Of a stretch of DNA of 64,000 nucleotides, positions 37,605 through 50,959 are shown one piece after another. Position 1 is the stretch's first letter. Each line of letters begins with the position of its first letter. This DNA is from Monosporascus cannonballus (Eukaryota > Ascomycota > Sordariomycetes > Xylariales), in NCBI GenBank assembly GCA_004154925.1, contig QJNS01000002.1, forward strand, positions 620,001 to 684,000. Direction: 5' to 3'. The translations under genes and the position numbers were made by a program. Below the pieces are notes generated by a model. It saw nothing but the letters and a program-made list of their open reading frames with translations, was not told where the DNA came from and made no database searches.

Positions 37605-38008
37605 TATTATAATTTAAACCAGTTAAACCTGTAGAAACGGTTTAACCAAAATTACAAAATTGCGTTAATTCGGGTTTACGTAATCAGTATTTAACGAGTT
37701 TTAATTAAATATAACTAAATACGATTAATTACCATTAAGTAGCATTAAATCACAGCTTAATAAAACTTTATTAAATAAAAATAAATAATAATAAAAAAAA
37801 TAAAATATATACATTTATTATTTTCATAATTTAAATAATATCAATTTGCAATATTTATTAATATTAATCGTTTACAATACGCTTTTACGGCTTTAATATT
37901 AAAAAACGTAATGAAATTATTTTATTTCTTAGATTCCCACGATACTTCTGCCAACATAAACCCGTATAACTAAGGTTTAATAGTTTGTTAAACCGCCTAG
38001 CTGTTATA
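37605..38008 (+). repeat. 3' LTR of element 2
   Basis: 404 bp, TATTATAATTT...GTTATA. Differences from the 5' copy in U3 are nearly all C-to-T or G-to-A. Its outer end (about 37930-38008) is less mutated than the same part of the 5' LTR. Confidence 0.93.
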
Positions 38009-38515
38009 GAATATCATAAATATTTAAACAATAAAATAACTTAATTATGTTTCGTAATACTAAAAATATCTTAAACAGTGAAATATTATTAAGAACTGGT
38101 ATTATTTAGTTTATAAAAACAATTATATTTATATATTTTTCTGATGATTAACGGAATCTTAATTAAATTTTAAATTTATAAAAAATTTATTTAAATTTTA
38201 ATTTCAAACAAATCAAAATTAGGTAATTTATTTGCATGAATCCAACTGTTTTTTACGACCGGTTTTGGCTAGGTTATAATATAAATTTTATAATTTTAAA
38301 GATTCTATTTTTAACGATTTTCTTATTTAATAAATTCGAATTTAATTATAACAAGCTATATTACTAATCTCTATTTTCGTAATCGTTATAATTAAAAAAT
38401 AAAAAATATTTAATTATATATATAATTAAAATTTAATTTTAAAATAATACAGTATATATCGTATTTCGAATATAATAGAAAGTATCAAATAATCGAAAAG
38501 AATTCGTTATTGTAA

Positions 38516-39223
38516 TATTACGACCTAACGGTCTTGGCTTCTAGAAAACGGTCGGAACCTTTGGAAATCCAAACTCCGACTAAGCTAAGAAGTCACGTAA
38601 CTGGCTCAAAGAGCTCAAAGGCTTTAACTGGTCAAAGGAGCTTAAGCCAGTTAAACATTAAAAGGGCTCAAGGGGGTTTAGGGGGACTTAAATAAGAAAG
38701 TATCGTTAAGCCATAATAAGCCGCTTCAGCCAAGAATACGATATATACGTTTGTTATTTTTTTAATTTAAATCACCTTAATTTATAATAATATATCGTTA
38801 TTTAAAACGTTTTGAATATTACGAAACGTAATACGTTTTTATATTTATTATTTAAATTCCTATAATACTTTTGGAAATTTAAACTTATATAACTTAGATT
38901 TAAAAATTAATGAATTGGGGTAGAGAGGAGAATTGGTCTTGATTAGTGCGAATGATCATTTTATGTCACGGTACGAGATGGGATTGTCGAGATAAAGAAC
39001 TTAATCCGATTGTATTGCTGGTGTTGAACCTCGATAACTGAAGTGACAGAAAAAAAAACATGCTGAGTGGTGATTTTCGCGGGTGATGCCTAGGGGTTGA
39101 ACCGATGGCGAAAAAAAGAACTTCTTAATATACATGCAAGACCCGGGCTTTCTAATCAGCCGAGCCTGATCATGGGTGTAACACCTCGCCCCACTTCATT
39201 AATTAAACCGTTTAACCGTTATA
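38516..39223 (+). repeat. 5' LTR of element 3, carrying a MITE-like insert
   Basis: About 415 bp of LTR plus the insert at 38910-39198 and its extra TTAA. U3 contains repeats around CAAAGAGCTCAAAGGC and ACTGGTCAAAGGAGC (about 38600-38660) that are specific to this element. Confidence 0.85.
38910..39198. mobile_element. 289-bp MITE-like insert with TTAA target duplication
   Basis: The ends are TGAATTGGGG and CCCCACTTCA, an inverted repeat with one mismatch. TTAA flanks both sides (38906-38909, 39199-39202), and removing the insert plus one TTAA restores the LTR seen in elements 1 and 2. There is no coding capacity. Its composition is far less AT-rich than the surrounding LTR, so it arrived after most RIP or escaped it. 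A TTAA duplication is typical of piggyBac-type transposition; the responsible transposase is not in the window. Confidence 0.8.
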
Positions 39224-42200
39224 CGTTATAAGCTTTTGTTTAATAATACCGTTAAACTCTGAGCAATATCGCCGATATTATATTTATCAGTAAGCAACCC
39301 AAATAGCCTACGCGCCAGGTCCCTGATAACCCAGATGTTAAAATAAAATCCGAAAAAAAGATGTTTCGCTTTTTTCGAAAAATGGGTTTTTCGACGGCTG
39401 GATGTTATAAACAAACGAATTATTTAGCTTAAAAAGGACAAAAATAATTTTACAACGTCCTTTTAAGTTATTTAAAAGAATTTAAGAAAAATAAGGTTTT
39501 AAAATCAAAAACCTGTTTAAAACCAATTGGATTATTGAGCTAAATTTTACCAAAAAGCTAGAAACGAATTCTTAAACTTCTTAAACTAAAACCTTTTGAT
39601 AAAGTTTTGATTAAATTATAATTATTCCTTACCTAATATCAAAATTTATGTTAGACATTTTCCTATTCGATTTATTACGCCCATTATACGAATCGAATTT
39701 GCGGTTAAACCGCTTATCGAAAATACGGTTATTTAATTTAAATCTACTGTAAAGGAACATATATTTTTATTAGCGAAAAAACAAAACTCGGCAATAATAC
39801 AAATTTATAATAGTTACGCCTAATTCGAATAAGCATTAACGAAAACTTTCGGAATAATAAACGAAAAAACAAAACCCGAAATATAAATGTAATAATTATA
39901 ATAAAAGAAATTAATATCTAATTACGGCAGTACGTTTATTTAATTGATATCTAAGTTAAATTAAGGATAAAAAACGTTAATAGTTAAATTTTTCGATAAT
40001 TTGAAGAAAAAAACATAAAAAGAATTTTTTTAAACCTAATCGACCAGATTATTTGTCGGATTATATCGTTATGGCGGTCAAAATTGACGACCGGCAATAT
40101 ATCTAACATATTAAAGGCACCAGAGGAAAAAATAATAACATATTTCGATATACGGTCAATACCGGTACTTCTTAACGTATTAATATTTCTTACAGTATAA
40201 AACCGGAATTTATAAAAGTTAGGATAATACAGAAAAAAGAATTAAAGCCAAATCAAATATTTTCATTGCAATAAGACAGAGCAAGAAGTAACGTAATGTA
40301 AAATATCTAAAAGACCCCGTCAGAATAATTAAAAACCCGTACTCGAAGGACAATCCAGAGAATATTGAAAGAATAAAGGCAAATCCATTAATATAATTCG
40401 AGTTAAGTACGTATCAGGTCTACTATAACGAAAAGTTCAATAAGGGATGTAAAGGGTCAAAAAACTAGCCCAGAAGGCGTTTAAAAAAATATCAAAATAC
40501 CTTCGAGAAATAGCTGAAAAATATTAAAACTAGATGAAAAACATATATCATAAAACTCTTAATCGATACGGAGAGATATATGCCATATATTGTCGACGAC
40601 GAAAAAAAACCGCCGATTATAAGGAATAAAAAAAGCATATTTACAAAAGGATTATCTGTATATATTATGAAAAATTCGATTTTCCAAACCGAATTAAAAA
40701 TAATAAAAACGATAAATAATAGTATCGACGGTTTCGATTTATAGCTCTAGAAAATAACATTTACTAGCTAGCCGAAATGGCAACCTGGCTCGTAAAAAGC
40801 AATACTCGTAAAAAAAACCTTGTAATTATTACAAATAATATAACTATTAAATGAAAAAGAAGTTGATCCAGTATATCGTAAAGAAATATTACAAATATTA
40901 CTAAAAGTTTATTACAGATCTCCATTTTCTGTTAATATGTATTATAAACTTAAATAAAAAAGGTTATTAAGGAAAAAGTAGGTTAATTTATCGACAAACT
41001 TTAAAACGCTGAATAATACGACGTATAATAAGATACGGTTAACACTATAGAAAAATAATTTATTCAATAGAAAAAGAACTATAGCAATATCAAAAACAAT
41101 AAATATAGCTTAAAGGAATAATACGGCAGCATCAACGACAAATATAGTAATTTGACGCGCTATATAAAAATATATAAATAAAGTTTAACGAATTCGAAAA
41201 AAATTAAAAAAACGAAAGTTACCTATAAAAAAGCCGCAAGATGACAAAATCCCGAAAAATTAAAAAGAATTTCTAAAAAAGGCTTTAAATGTAACGATAA
41301 CAACCGTGAATAAGCTTACTAGTTTAAATATACGAATTGGAATATATTAATATACAGTAATAATAAATTAGGAAGCTTTAGGCGGAAATTTTATTAAATC
41401 TGATGTAGTTAATAAGCTTAAATTGCTATAAAGATATAAGTTTAAACTTTATATAATTACGACTGCCGAAAAATAGAAATTTGTTTACGATAACGACAAA
41501 TTCTTACGCGAAATTAATTATTGCGAGATTTTTGTTCAAAAACGATATTAGATAGTTAATTTCAATATCGTTTTATTTGGGAATTGCGATATAATCTTAG
41601 AATTATTATAGATATACTAGTATGAAGTTTTGATTAATAGGGAAACTGGCTAGGTAAAGTTCGTTTGATTTCTCGTTAACAAATAAAAAAAGAAACAACG
41701 AAATCTTAATACTTATTCAAAAATGGCGACAAATACAGACATAAAGACATAATAAAAACCTTATTTCCCAAAGGAATAAAACATAAGAACAAAATAGATA
41801 TTAAAAAAATACGACGTATTATTGCTATTATCAAAGCGAAATTAAGGCAATTAAATAATAATCTAGAATAAAAGCTTTAAAAATGAGAAAATCTGATTAA
41901 TATATTATTATAATATTATAAATATAAACAGCTTTTTAAGATGGAACACGATACGAAATTACCAGAAAATAAGGAATAATATTATAAAATAGTGTTTAAA
42001 AAAAGATCTTCGTCGAAGTTTTATTTTATTTATAATCTTAACGAAAATAAATTACGTACTTTTAAAGAATACCTGGAAGATCGGTTATAAAAAGGATGGA
42101 TTTGATTTTCGAAATTACCAGCGAGATATCTAATATTTTTTATACTTAAAAAAACGAAAAGTTACGATTTATGGCTAACTATCGACAACTAAATAATATT

Positions 42201-43383
42201 ACTATTAAGGATCGAATAGTATTGCCTTTAATTACAGAAATAAAAAACTGATTTTACGAAGCTAAATAGTTTATACTATTCGATTTTCGAAATAAATACA
42301 ACCTTATCAAAATCCAAAAAATAGGAATAGACAATAACTTTTAAGACAAAATAGAGATTATTTAAAAATTTGGTCATACCAATAGGACATATAAACCTAC
42401 CGGTAATTTTCCAATAAATAATTAATTACATATTACGAGAATATTTCGATATTTTTGTCGTATATTATTATAACTATATTTTTATTTTTTTCAAAAACGG
42501 AAAAGATATATACAGAATACGTTCATAAAGTTCTTCAGATTTTACAGAACGTAAGGTTATTAATTAACGCAAAAAAAAGTTAGTTCCATAAATAAAAAGT
42601 AAAATATCTGGAACATATTATTACCTCAGGATATATCAAAATAAACCTCCAAAAATCGCTATAGTCACAGAATAACAAATGCTAACGATGGTTAAAAAGG
42701 TACAGATAGTCCTCGAATTCGTTAATTATTATAGATAGTTTATTCGAAATTTTAATAAGGTATTTATAACTTTGATTAACCTTATAAAAAAAGAAAAAAG
42801 AATTATATAGACGCCTAAAACAAAAAAAGAGTTTCAAGAGATTAATAATACAATTATTAACAAACCAGTACTAATCATATACGACTTAAATCGCCTCGTT
42901 AAATTAAAAATCGATATTTCGAATTCTGCGTTAAGTGCAATAATCGAATAGCGAAATAATTAAGGCAAATTATATCTCATTACATATATTTATAAAAATT
43001 TAAAAAAAAACCGAATTTAATCACGGCATTCCAAAAAAGAAATTTATGGCTATTATTATGGCTTTTCAAGAATTTAAGCACTTCTTAAAAGGAAGTTTGT
43101 ATTAGGTTAAAGTTTATACGGATTATCAAAATCTTATCCGTTTTACAACAATTTAAAAACTTACAAAATAATAATTAAAATAGGTAGAAAAATTGGCGAA
43201 CTTTAATTGCGTTATCATCCGTAAAAAGGCTCAGAAAACGGCAGAACCGATATTCTAAGCAGGTAACTAAACTTCGAAAAATAATTGGTCAAAATTAATT
43301 ATATAATTTTTGATATTATCATAAAAGAATATTTCGTTTACGACAGATTACAATAATTCGGATAATATCCTTTGATATACATC

Positions 43384-43533
43384 TGTTACGGCACTAGCAA
43401 AGCGGCTTATTTAAGCCGCCGTTTCGCTATATATGCGCAAGCGCTACGCGCTTGCTACATAGCTCTCTTCTTTCTTCCTCGTACAACAACAGAATATCTT
43501 CCAGAAACCCAATAGACGTACAGGGCCGTGACA
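43384..43533. repeat. 150-bp solo LTR inside element 3
   Basis: Begins TGTTACGGCACTAGC and ends GGCCGTGACA. Flanks are ACATC (43379-43383) and GCATC (43534-43538), a 5-bp duplication differing by one G/A transition. Homology of element 3 to element 1 resumes on both sides. It contains TATATATGCGC, a pyrimidine tract (about 43466-43480) and two hairpins: GCGGCTTA-TT-TAAGCCGC (43402-43419) and GCAAGCG-CTACG-CGCTTGC. It is not RIP-mutated to the degree of its host. It belongs to a different LTR family, possibly Copia. Confidence 0.7.
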
Positions 43534-43948
43534 GCATCAAAGATTTCAGCAATATAATAATGGTTTTCCAGAAAACTAAAAAACGGACAAAATACAAGTT
43601 CTAGAAAAATATCAGGAGGATTTAGTACGAAAAATACATAAATATCAGTTATATAGATACCTAGAGATTTACCAAACTCTAAAACGACTTTAACGTATAT
43701 ATTTTTTTCCAAAAATAAAAATAATAATCCAGAAAGTACGATAACGGTATAATCTTTGCAATAACATAAAAGCACGACGACATAAGCTATATAGAAAACT
43801 ACAACCGATACCAATCGCAAAACGACCATAATATTTAATCATATTCGACTTTATTACCAAACTTTCTATGTCAAAAGATCCCGTTATAAAAATACATTAT
43901 AATAACATTTTCGTAATCGTCGACCGATTCACAAAGTTTTCTTATTTC

Positions 43949-44143
43949 TATGAGAATACAGCTCTTACAGGGCTGCGGCTGGTATCCGACCAGCCACAGA
44001 TCCACGCGCCAGTACAAATAACCATCTAGCAGCTAGTAAGAAACGCCAGATAGAAATAATCTAATACACTCACTTCTTAAAATCTGCTTTACGACTGGTC
44101 GGAGATCACCTCACCCCAGCTCACAGCTGTTTATTATCTTACA
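43949..44143. repeat. 195-bp solo LTR inside element 3
   Basis: TATGAGAATACAGC...TTATCTTACA, flanked on both sides by ATTTC (43944-43948 and 44144-44148). Removing the insert plus one ATTTC restores a gap-free alignment of the integrase region with elements 1 and 2. It is richer in G and C than its host, so a later arrival. Confidence 0.75.
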
Positions 44144-44391
44144 ATTTCCTACCATATTATAAGGATATAAACGCCGAAAAAATGGCATATATTTTTTTAA
44201 GCATATTTGGTATATTCGGATTACTAAAGGGAAATTATTTCGGATAAAAATTAATATTTACATCTTAATTTTAATAAGGTCTTATAATATAAATTGACCT
44301 AAATTATACACTATTTAACGCATTTAAACCTCAAACGGATAAATAAACAAAACGAATAAATCTAACTTTGAAAACCTATTTACGATATTAT

Positions 44392-44795
44392 TATGACGGC
44401 TAGGCGGTTTAACCAACTATTAAACCTTAGTCGTACGAGTTTATATTAGCAGGAATATCGTAAAAATCTAAGCAATAAAATAATTTAAACACGTTTTTTA
44501 ATATTAAAGGCGCAAAAACGTATTATAAATAATTGGTATTAATAAATGTTACAAATTAGTATTATTTAAATTATGGGAATAATAATCGTATATATTTTAA
44601 GTTTTTTATTATTATTTATTTTTATTTAATAAAGTTTTATTAAGCGGTTATTTAATGTTGTTTAATCGTACTTAATCGTATTTAGTTATACTTAATTAAA
44701 ACCCGCTAAATACCGATTACGTAAACCCGAATTAACGTAACTTTATAATTTTGATTAAAGCGTTTTTACAGGTTTAATTAGTTTAAATTATAATA
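44392..44795 (-). repeat. 3' LTR of element 4
   Basis: Reverse complement of the 404-bp LTR type. The outer end (TATGACGGCTAGGCGG) keeps G:C pairs, while the inner end is changed to TTTAAATTATAATA. Confidence 0.92.
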
Positions 44796-45439
44796 CGGTT
44801 TTTTTTCTTAAATTTTGCCCTCAAGATTTTTCTTTTTTTCTAGTAAACCTTTTCTTTTTAAAACATTGGCCCCTATTTTCAAAAATTGTCGTCAGGTTTC
44901 TTTGTTTATTATGTAACGTCAAAAGCTGCTTTTTATTTTTAACAATTTTAATTTTAAAATTATACCGTATTTTTTATATTTTTTCAAAATCTAAAAATAC
45001 GAAATATTGAAAAACGTTTCGAAATGTAAGGCGTACGTTAAACGTAATTGTTTTTATGATAATAATGGCGGTCTTTTATTTTTCTTAAAAATATTTGTAT
45101 CGAAAATTAACGTTTAAAATATAAAATGATATTTGCGGAAAAGCGTTTTTTAAAATTACAAAAACGTTATTAATAAGAAATAAATAAGGTTATTATGCGG
45201 TTAATCTGTTTTCGAAAATAAAAAGCGTTTTTTCGTTCGAAAAAATTAAAATAATATAATAAGAATTATAGTCGTTAAAGAAGCTGGAAAAGTAAAAGTA
45301 TTAGGAACAGGTTAATGTCGAAATTTCCTTAATTATCTTAGTTTTCTTTAAGTGATTTAATATTATTTGGCCGTTAAAAAACGTTAATTAGAACATAATT
45401 ATATCCGGTAATTTCGTTATTATTAATAAAACTTTTTTA

Positions 45440-48400
45440 ATAAGTGTTAAACTTTAATACGATCTTTAATAAATTTTTAAATATTTTAGGAATTCGAGTG
45501 CTTTTTTTATTTAATTAGGTATTAGGTAAATCCGTTTTATTTTGTATATCTATTTGTTTTTTATGTTTATAATATTTTATACCGTATATATTTTGATTAT
45601 ATTTGTTCTTAATTCGAATAAAAAATATAAACAATTAAATAGAATTTAACTTTTAGTAAAACTTTTAATTAATAATTATTTTTTAAAATTTCTTTAGTAA
45701 TTTTATATGAACCGATATATTTAAAATGGGCTTTTTTATCATGTTTTTTTATTTAAATATTTTTTATAATAAGGAAAAGCATTTTTCCATTTTCGAAAAT
45801 TGGTTTTTTTAATTCTTTTTAATTATAATATTTATTTATTTAATTTCGTACGAATTTTAGTTTTATTTTTATTTTTTAATATTATTATCGTACTTATTGT
45901 AACGTAAAAATTATTTTAATATTAATTAAACCGTTGTTATATATTTTTTTATAAATTTTTAAAATAAAGTCGAAATTTGCGGTTATACATATTATCTTGT
46001 TATATTCGTAATAATTAATATTATAAATGAAATATGCGATTAATAACCTTTTAACTTAATTATTCTATTTGCTTATTTATTTATAGTTTAAATACGTTAA
46101 ATAACATATAATTTAAGCCGATTTATATTATTAAGTTTTGTCAAAATTTATATGCGAATATCGATTTTTTATTTAAAATAATTTTCATAAGTAAGTTGTA
46201 TATCTTAAAAATATGTTTAAAAAATATATATTATTTGTTCGGCGTTTATATCCTTATAATACATTAGAAAATAGGAACATTTTGTAAATTAATCAATAAT
46301 TACGAAAATGTTATCGTAATATATTTTCGTAATTAGAATTTTTGATTTAAAAAGTTTAATACTAAAATCGAATATAATTAAATATTATGGTTATTTTGTA
46401 ACTAATAATAATTGTAATTTTCCGTATAATTTGAATTATCAAATTTTTATTTTAGAGTAAATATCGTATTACTATATGATTATTTGTACCGTTAATTTTA
46501 TTTCTTAAAAAAGTATATGCGTTAAAGCTGTTTTAAGGAAAAGTTAGTATTATATTACTAAAATTTTTAATAAATATTAAAATGTACTACCAGTATTATC
46601 GTAATTTGTTATAAACGTAAATATCCTGTTATAATAATATCGAAAATTATATGACTAATTTTAATTAATTTGTTTTCGAAATCTGGACGTTTATTTAAAA
46701 TATTTACTTTGTTATTTTATAAAATCTTTCTGTAAATAATAACGAAATCGAAATTCGCTAATGTTTTTGCATATTTTAATTATTATTTTATAAATTCCTT
46801 AATCGTGGTAAATCAAGTAAAATTTTAATAATCCATATAAATTTTAACTTAATATAAATTTCTTTTTAAAAAGTATTTAAATTCGCAAAATGCCATAATA
46901 ATAGATATAAATTCCATATCTGGAATACCGTAATTAAATTCGGTTCCTTTTAATTTATACGAAAAAAAATAATAAGATATAATTTGCCTTAATTATTTCG
47001 TTATCCGATTACTATATTTAACGTATAATCCGAAATATCGGTATTTAGTTTAACGAGGCGGTCTAAATTATATATAATTAATATTAATTTGTTAATAATT
47101 ATATCCTTAATATCCTGAAATGCTTTTTCCATATTTACCGTTTATTTAATTTTGGCTTTCGTAAAATTTATTAACAATATAATGATTTTGCTAAAATTCC
47201 AAATAAATTTTTATAATCATTAACGAATCCGAAAACTATTTTTACTTTTTTAATTATCGTTAACGTTTATTATTTTATAATTATAACGATTTTTTAAGAT
47301 TTATTTTAATATGTTTTAAAATAATAATATATTTTAAGTATTTTAATTTTTATTTATAAAATTAGTTCTTTTCTTTATTAATAAATAACTGTATATTTTA
47401 TAAAACTTAAAAAGCTTTATAAATATATTTTACGTATATTTTTTTTTGTTTTCAAAAAATAGAAATGTTGTCAAAATAACAAGTAACGAAAATATCGAAA
47501 TATTTTCGTAATATATAGTTTATTACTTGTTTAAAAATTATTAATGCGTTTATAAAATTTATTAATATAATTAAATACTTAAATAATACGTATTTTGTTT
47601 TAAAAGTTATTTTGTATTCGTATCCTTTTTTAGTTTTAATAAGGTTATATTTATTTTTAAAATTCAATATTATAAATAATTTAGTTCAGTAAAATTAGTT
47701 TTTTATTCCCATAATTAAAGGTAATAATGTTTAATTTTTAACGGTAATATCGTTTAATTATTAATCATTAATTACGAATCGTAATTTACCGTTCTTTTTA
47801 ATATAAAAAATATCGGATATCTTATTAATAATTTTAAAAATCAAATTTACCCTTTTTATAACCGATTTTCCAAATATCTTCTGAAAGTATATAATTCGTT
47901 TCCTTTAAAATTATAAATACGGTAAAATTTCGTTAAAGAATTTTCCTTAAAAATTATTTTATATTTTTATTCGTTATATTTTAATAAATTCGTATTGAGT
48001 TCTTTTTTAAAAAGTTAATTATATCTATAATATTATAATAATATATTAATTAAAGTTTCTAATTTGTTAGGTTATTATTCTTCTTTTTTAAATCGTTATT
48101 TAATTATTTTAATCTTATTTTAATAATAATAACGATATATCTTATTTTTCTTTAATACTTACTTTTTTTAAATTTTAGGTTTTTAAATAATAAAGTCTTT
48201 ATCGTATTTTTATATTTATATTTATGATTATTACTATTTGCATATAAAGACTTTAATTTTTCCTTTTTTTATGTATTAATATAATATAAAGTAAATCTTA
48301 TTTAATTAGTTTTATCATCAATGAAATTCCCGTATTATTATATTTATAAGAGTCTTAAGATTATATCGTAATTCCTAAATAAAATAATAATAAAATTAAT

Positions 48401-50420
48401 TATTTAATATCGTCCTTAAATATGGATTTTGAAATAATTAATTTCGTATATAACCTTTTTGTTATCGTCTGTAAACTTTCAATTTTCGGCCTTTATTATT
48501 ATATAAAGTTTTAATTTATATTTCCATAATAATTTAAACTTATTAATTATATTAAGTACAATATACTTTCGTCTAAAGTTTCGTAATTTACTATTACGAT
48601 ATATTAATAAGTTTCGATTTATATTTTTCAGATAATAAAATTTCTAAGGTTTTTTATTATTATATTTAAAGCCCTTTTTGGGAATTCTCTTTAATTCTTC
48701 TAGATTTCGTTATTTTACGGCTTTTTTATAAATAACCTTTTTTAATTTTTATTCAAATTTGACAAATTTTATTTGTACTTTTTCAGTTAACGCGTTAAAA
48801 TATTACATTTATTATCATTGCCGGCGTATTATTAGTTTAAATTTGATTAATTATTTTTAAGTTTTTTGCAATTGTTTTTATCGAATAAATTATTTTTTCA
48901 TATTTGTAATTATATCTTATTATGCGTTATCTTAATTGTTATTTTAAAAATCTTTTATAAAGTAATATATTTTTTATAACCTTTTTTCGTAAAAGTTTAT
49001 AATAAATATTAATTAAAAATGGAAATCTGTAATAACTTTCCAGTAATATCCTTTTGCCGTACGCTAAATCAATTTCTTTTTCGTTTAATAATTATATTAT
49101 TTAAAATACCAAAAAATGCTTTTTGCAAATATTATTTTTTTAAACCAACCTTTTATTTCGGCTAATTATTAAATATTTTTTAGAATTATAATTCGAAAGC
49201 ATTAATATTGTTATTTATTATTTTTATTATTTCCGATGTAATTTAAAAAATTAAATTATTTATAATGTATACGGATAATTAATTCGTAAATATATTACTT
49301 GTATTTTTCGTAATGGAGATATTTTCGTTGTCGATAATATATGGCGTATATTTTGTTATATCGAATAAAAATTCCGGAATTAAATTTCTTTTATTCAGTT
49401 TTAATATTTACGTATTTATTTTTATAATATTTTTTATTATATTTCCGATGTTTATTAAGTTAATTTTCTAATTCTGTATATTTCGTATCGAATTTCTTAT
49501 TATAATAATCCTTATTGGACCTTTTGTCGTAAGCTTAATACGTATTTGGTTTGGATCATGTTAAGAATTTTATTATTATTTTTCAATTATTTTTGGATTA
49601 TTTTTCCGGTATAAGGGTTTAATTATTTTATCGTAACCTGTTGAGTCCTTTATTTTTATAGGCCTTATATCTTATTTTGCCACAATTAAAGTATTTAATT
49701 TGGTTTTAACTTTATTTTTAGGTAATACCAAATTCCATAGGTCCTGGTACCGTTCCGTAAGAAATATGGAGCGCGTTTCGTTTTTTCCCTAATTAGATTT
49801 ATTAAATCCCGAACGTAAAATATACTATGTTTTTTTTGTCGTTTTTGAAATTATCGATTATTAATCTTAATTATTTTTGCGATATCTCGGTTTAAGATAA
49901 TTAATCGTTTAATTCGAATAATCTTATTTTTTATATTATTTTTTTAACTTTTTATAAAATAGATTAATAAAGGTATTAATTGAGTTATTTTTTTATTTCA
50001 CCTTAGCCGCAAAATATTTAAAGGTTACGGCGTATTTGGACGCAAGTTTTTTTTATCGAAATGAAAAAAAATATTAAATTGCAAATCGTTCTTTATTCGG
50101 ATTACCAAAGTTATTACGGATTTTATTTTCGAAATTAATATAAAATAAAAAAAATCCGATTAATAATTTTTTTTAATTTAATTTTCTTATTTTTAGAAAA
50201 TTCCTCATAATCTGTTAAAATTACTGAATAACATTTTCCGTTAAATATATTTTTATTATTAAAACTGTATCTGCCGGATTATTAAAATTTAAAAAATAAA
50301 AGTAAATTCGTTCTAATGTTAAAAAAAAATTTAAAAGTTACTTTTTTTATTATGAGGCTCTGGTTTTTTTAGTTTTATATGGATAAAAAAAAACTTAAGT
50401 AAATAACGTAACTCTAATTG
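45440..50420 (-). pseudogene. Dead gag-pol of element 4
   Basis: The RT core stays open for 71 codons at 47452-47667 on the minus strand: NKYNLIKTKKGYEYKITFKT, later NYILRKYFDIFVTCYFDNIS, aligning with the usual LREYLDIFVVVYLDDI. The catalytic DD is changed to DN. Chromodomain remnant at about 45455-45560. The order is gag, pol, chromodomain from right to left. Confidence 0.85.
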
Positions 50421-50555
50421 ATCGGAATTTTTTTTTTCAATTTCCGAATTTGAGCCTACAATTATTAAATAAGGGTTTTTTAAATATTAATTAATATTTT
50501 AACAATATTAAATATTATTTAAAATTCAATGGTATTATTAAAAGGATTTGTAACG

Positions 50556-50959
50556 TATAATAGCTAAATTGTTTAATTAATTATCAAATTTTAATTATGC
50601 GAGATTATATTAATAGAAATATCGTAAAAGTTTAAATAATAAAATAATATAGTAATATCTTTTAATATTACAAATATAAAAATATATTATAAACAATTAA
50701 TATTAATTAATATTGTAAATTAAAATTATTTAAATTATAAAACTAATAAATGTATATATTTTAATCTTTTTATTATTGCTTATTTTTATTTAATAAAGCT
50801 TTATAAAACGATTATTTAATCTTAATTAATCGTACTTAATTATGCTTAGTCGTACTTAATTAAGACCTGTTAAGGACCGATTACGTAAGCTCGAACTAGC
50901 GTAATTTTATGATCTTAGCTGGACCGTTTCCGCAGGCCCAGCTGGCTTGGATTATGACA
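50556..50959 (-). repeat. 5' LTR of element 4
   Basis: 404 bp. The outer ~80 bp (50880-50959) keeps GGACCGTTTCCGCAGGCCC, almost identical to the unmutated start of element 2's 5' LTR. The inner end is nearly all A/T. Confidence 0.92.

Larger units (their letters stand above)
31257..38008 (+). mobile_element. Complete but inactive chromovirus (element 2)
   Basis: 6752 bp, with LTRs of exactly 404 bp at both ends and the 5-bp duplication GAATA at 31252-31256 and 38009-38013. The purine tract is at about 37589-37604. The interior reads as gag-pol on the plus strand, ending in a chromodomain. It shares its LTR family with element 4. It inserted into an older minus-strand LTR. Confidence 0.95.
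31191..38281 (-). repeat. Minus-strand LTR split by element 2 (31191-31256 plus 38014-38281)
   Basis: 31191 begins TGTGACGGCTAAGGGG, the reverse complement of the end of the chromovirus LTRs. The matching sequence breaks at 31256, where element 2 begins, and resumes at 38014 after its target duplication. It continues through an AT-rich version of the LTR body to about 38281 (GGTTATAATA, the complement of the TGTTACGACC start). Combined length is about 334 bp. No matching 5-bp duplication flanks the pair (CCTGG left, TAAAT right), so it may be the surviving end of a larger deleted element rather than a clean solo LTR. Confidence 0.6.
44392..50959 (-). mobile_element. Complete chromovirus (element 4), antisense, nested in element 3
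   Basis: 6568 bp, with LTRs of exactly 404 bp at 44392-44795 and 50556-50959. Target duplication is ATTAT (44387-44391) and ATTGT (50960-50964), equal except for one G/A change. Gag-pol reads on the minus strand. Same LTR family as element 2. Element 3's integrase sequence continues directly across the insertion site. Confidence 0.93.

Noticed and set aside
43455..43829. 124-codon minus-strand frame rich in Val and Tyr
   Set aside because: It spans the junction between a solo LTR and the mutated integrase gene of element 3; not a gene.
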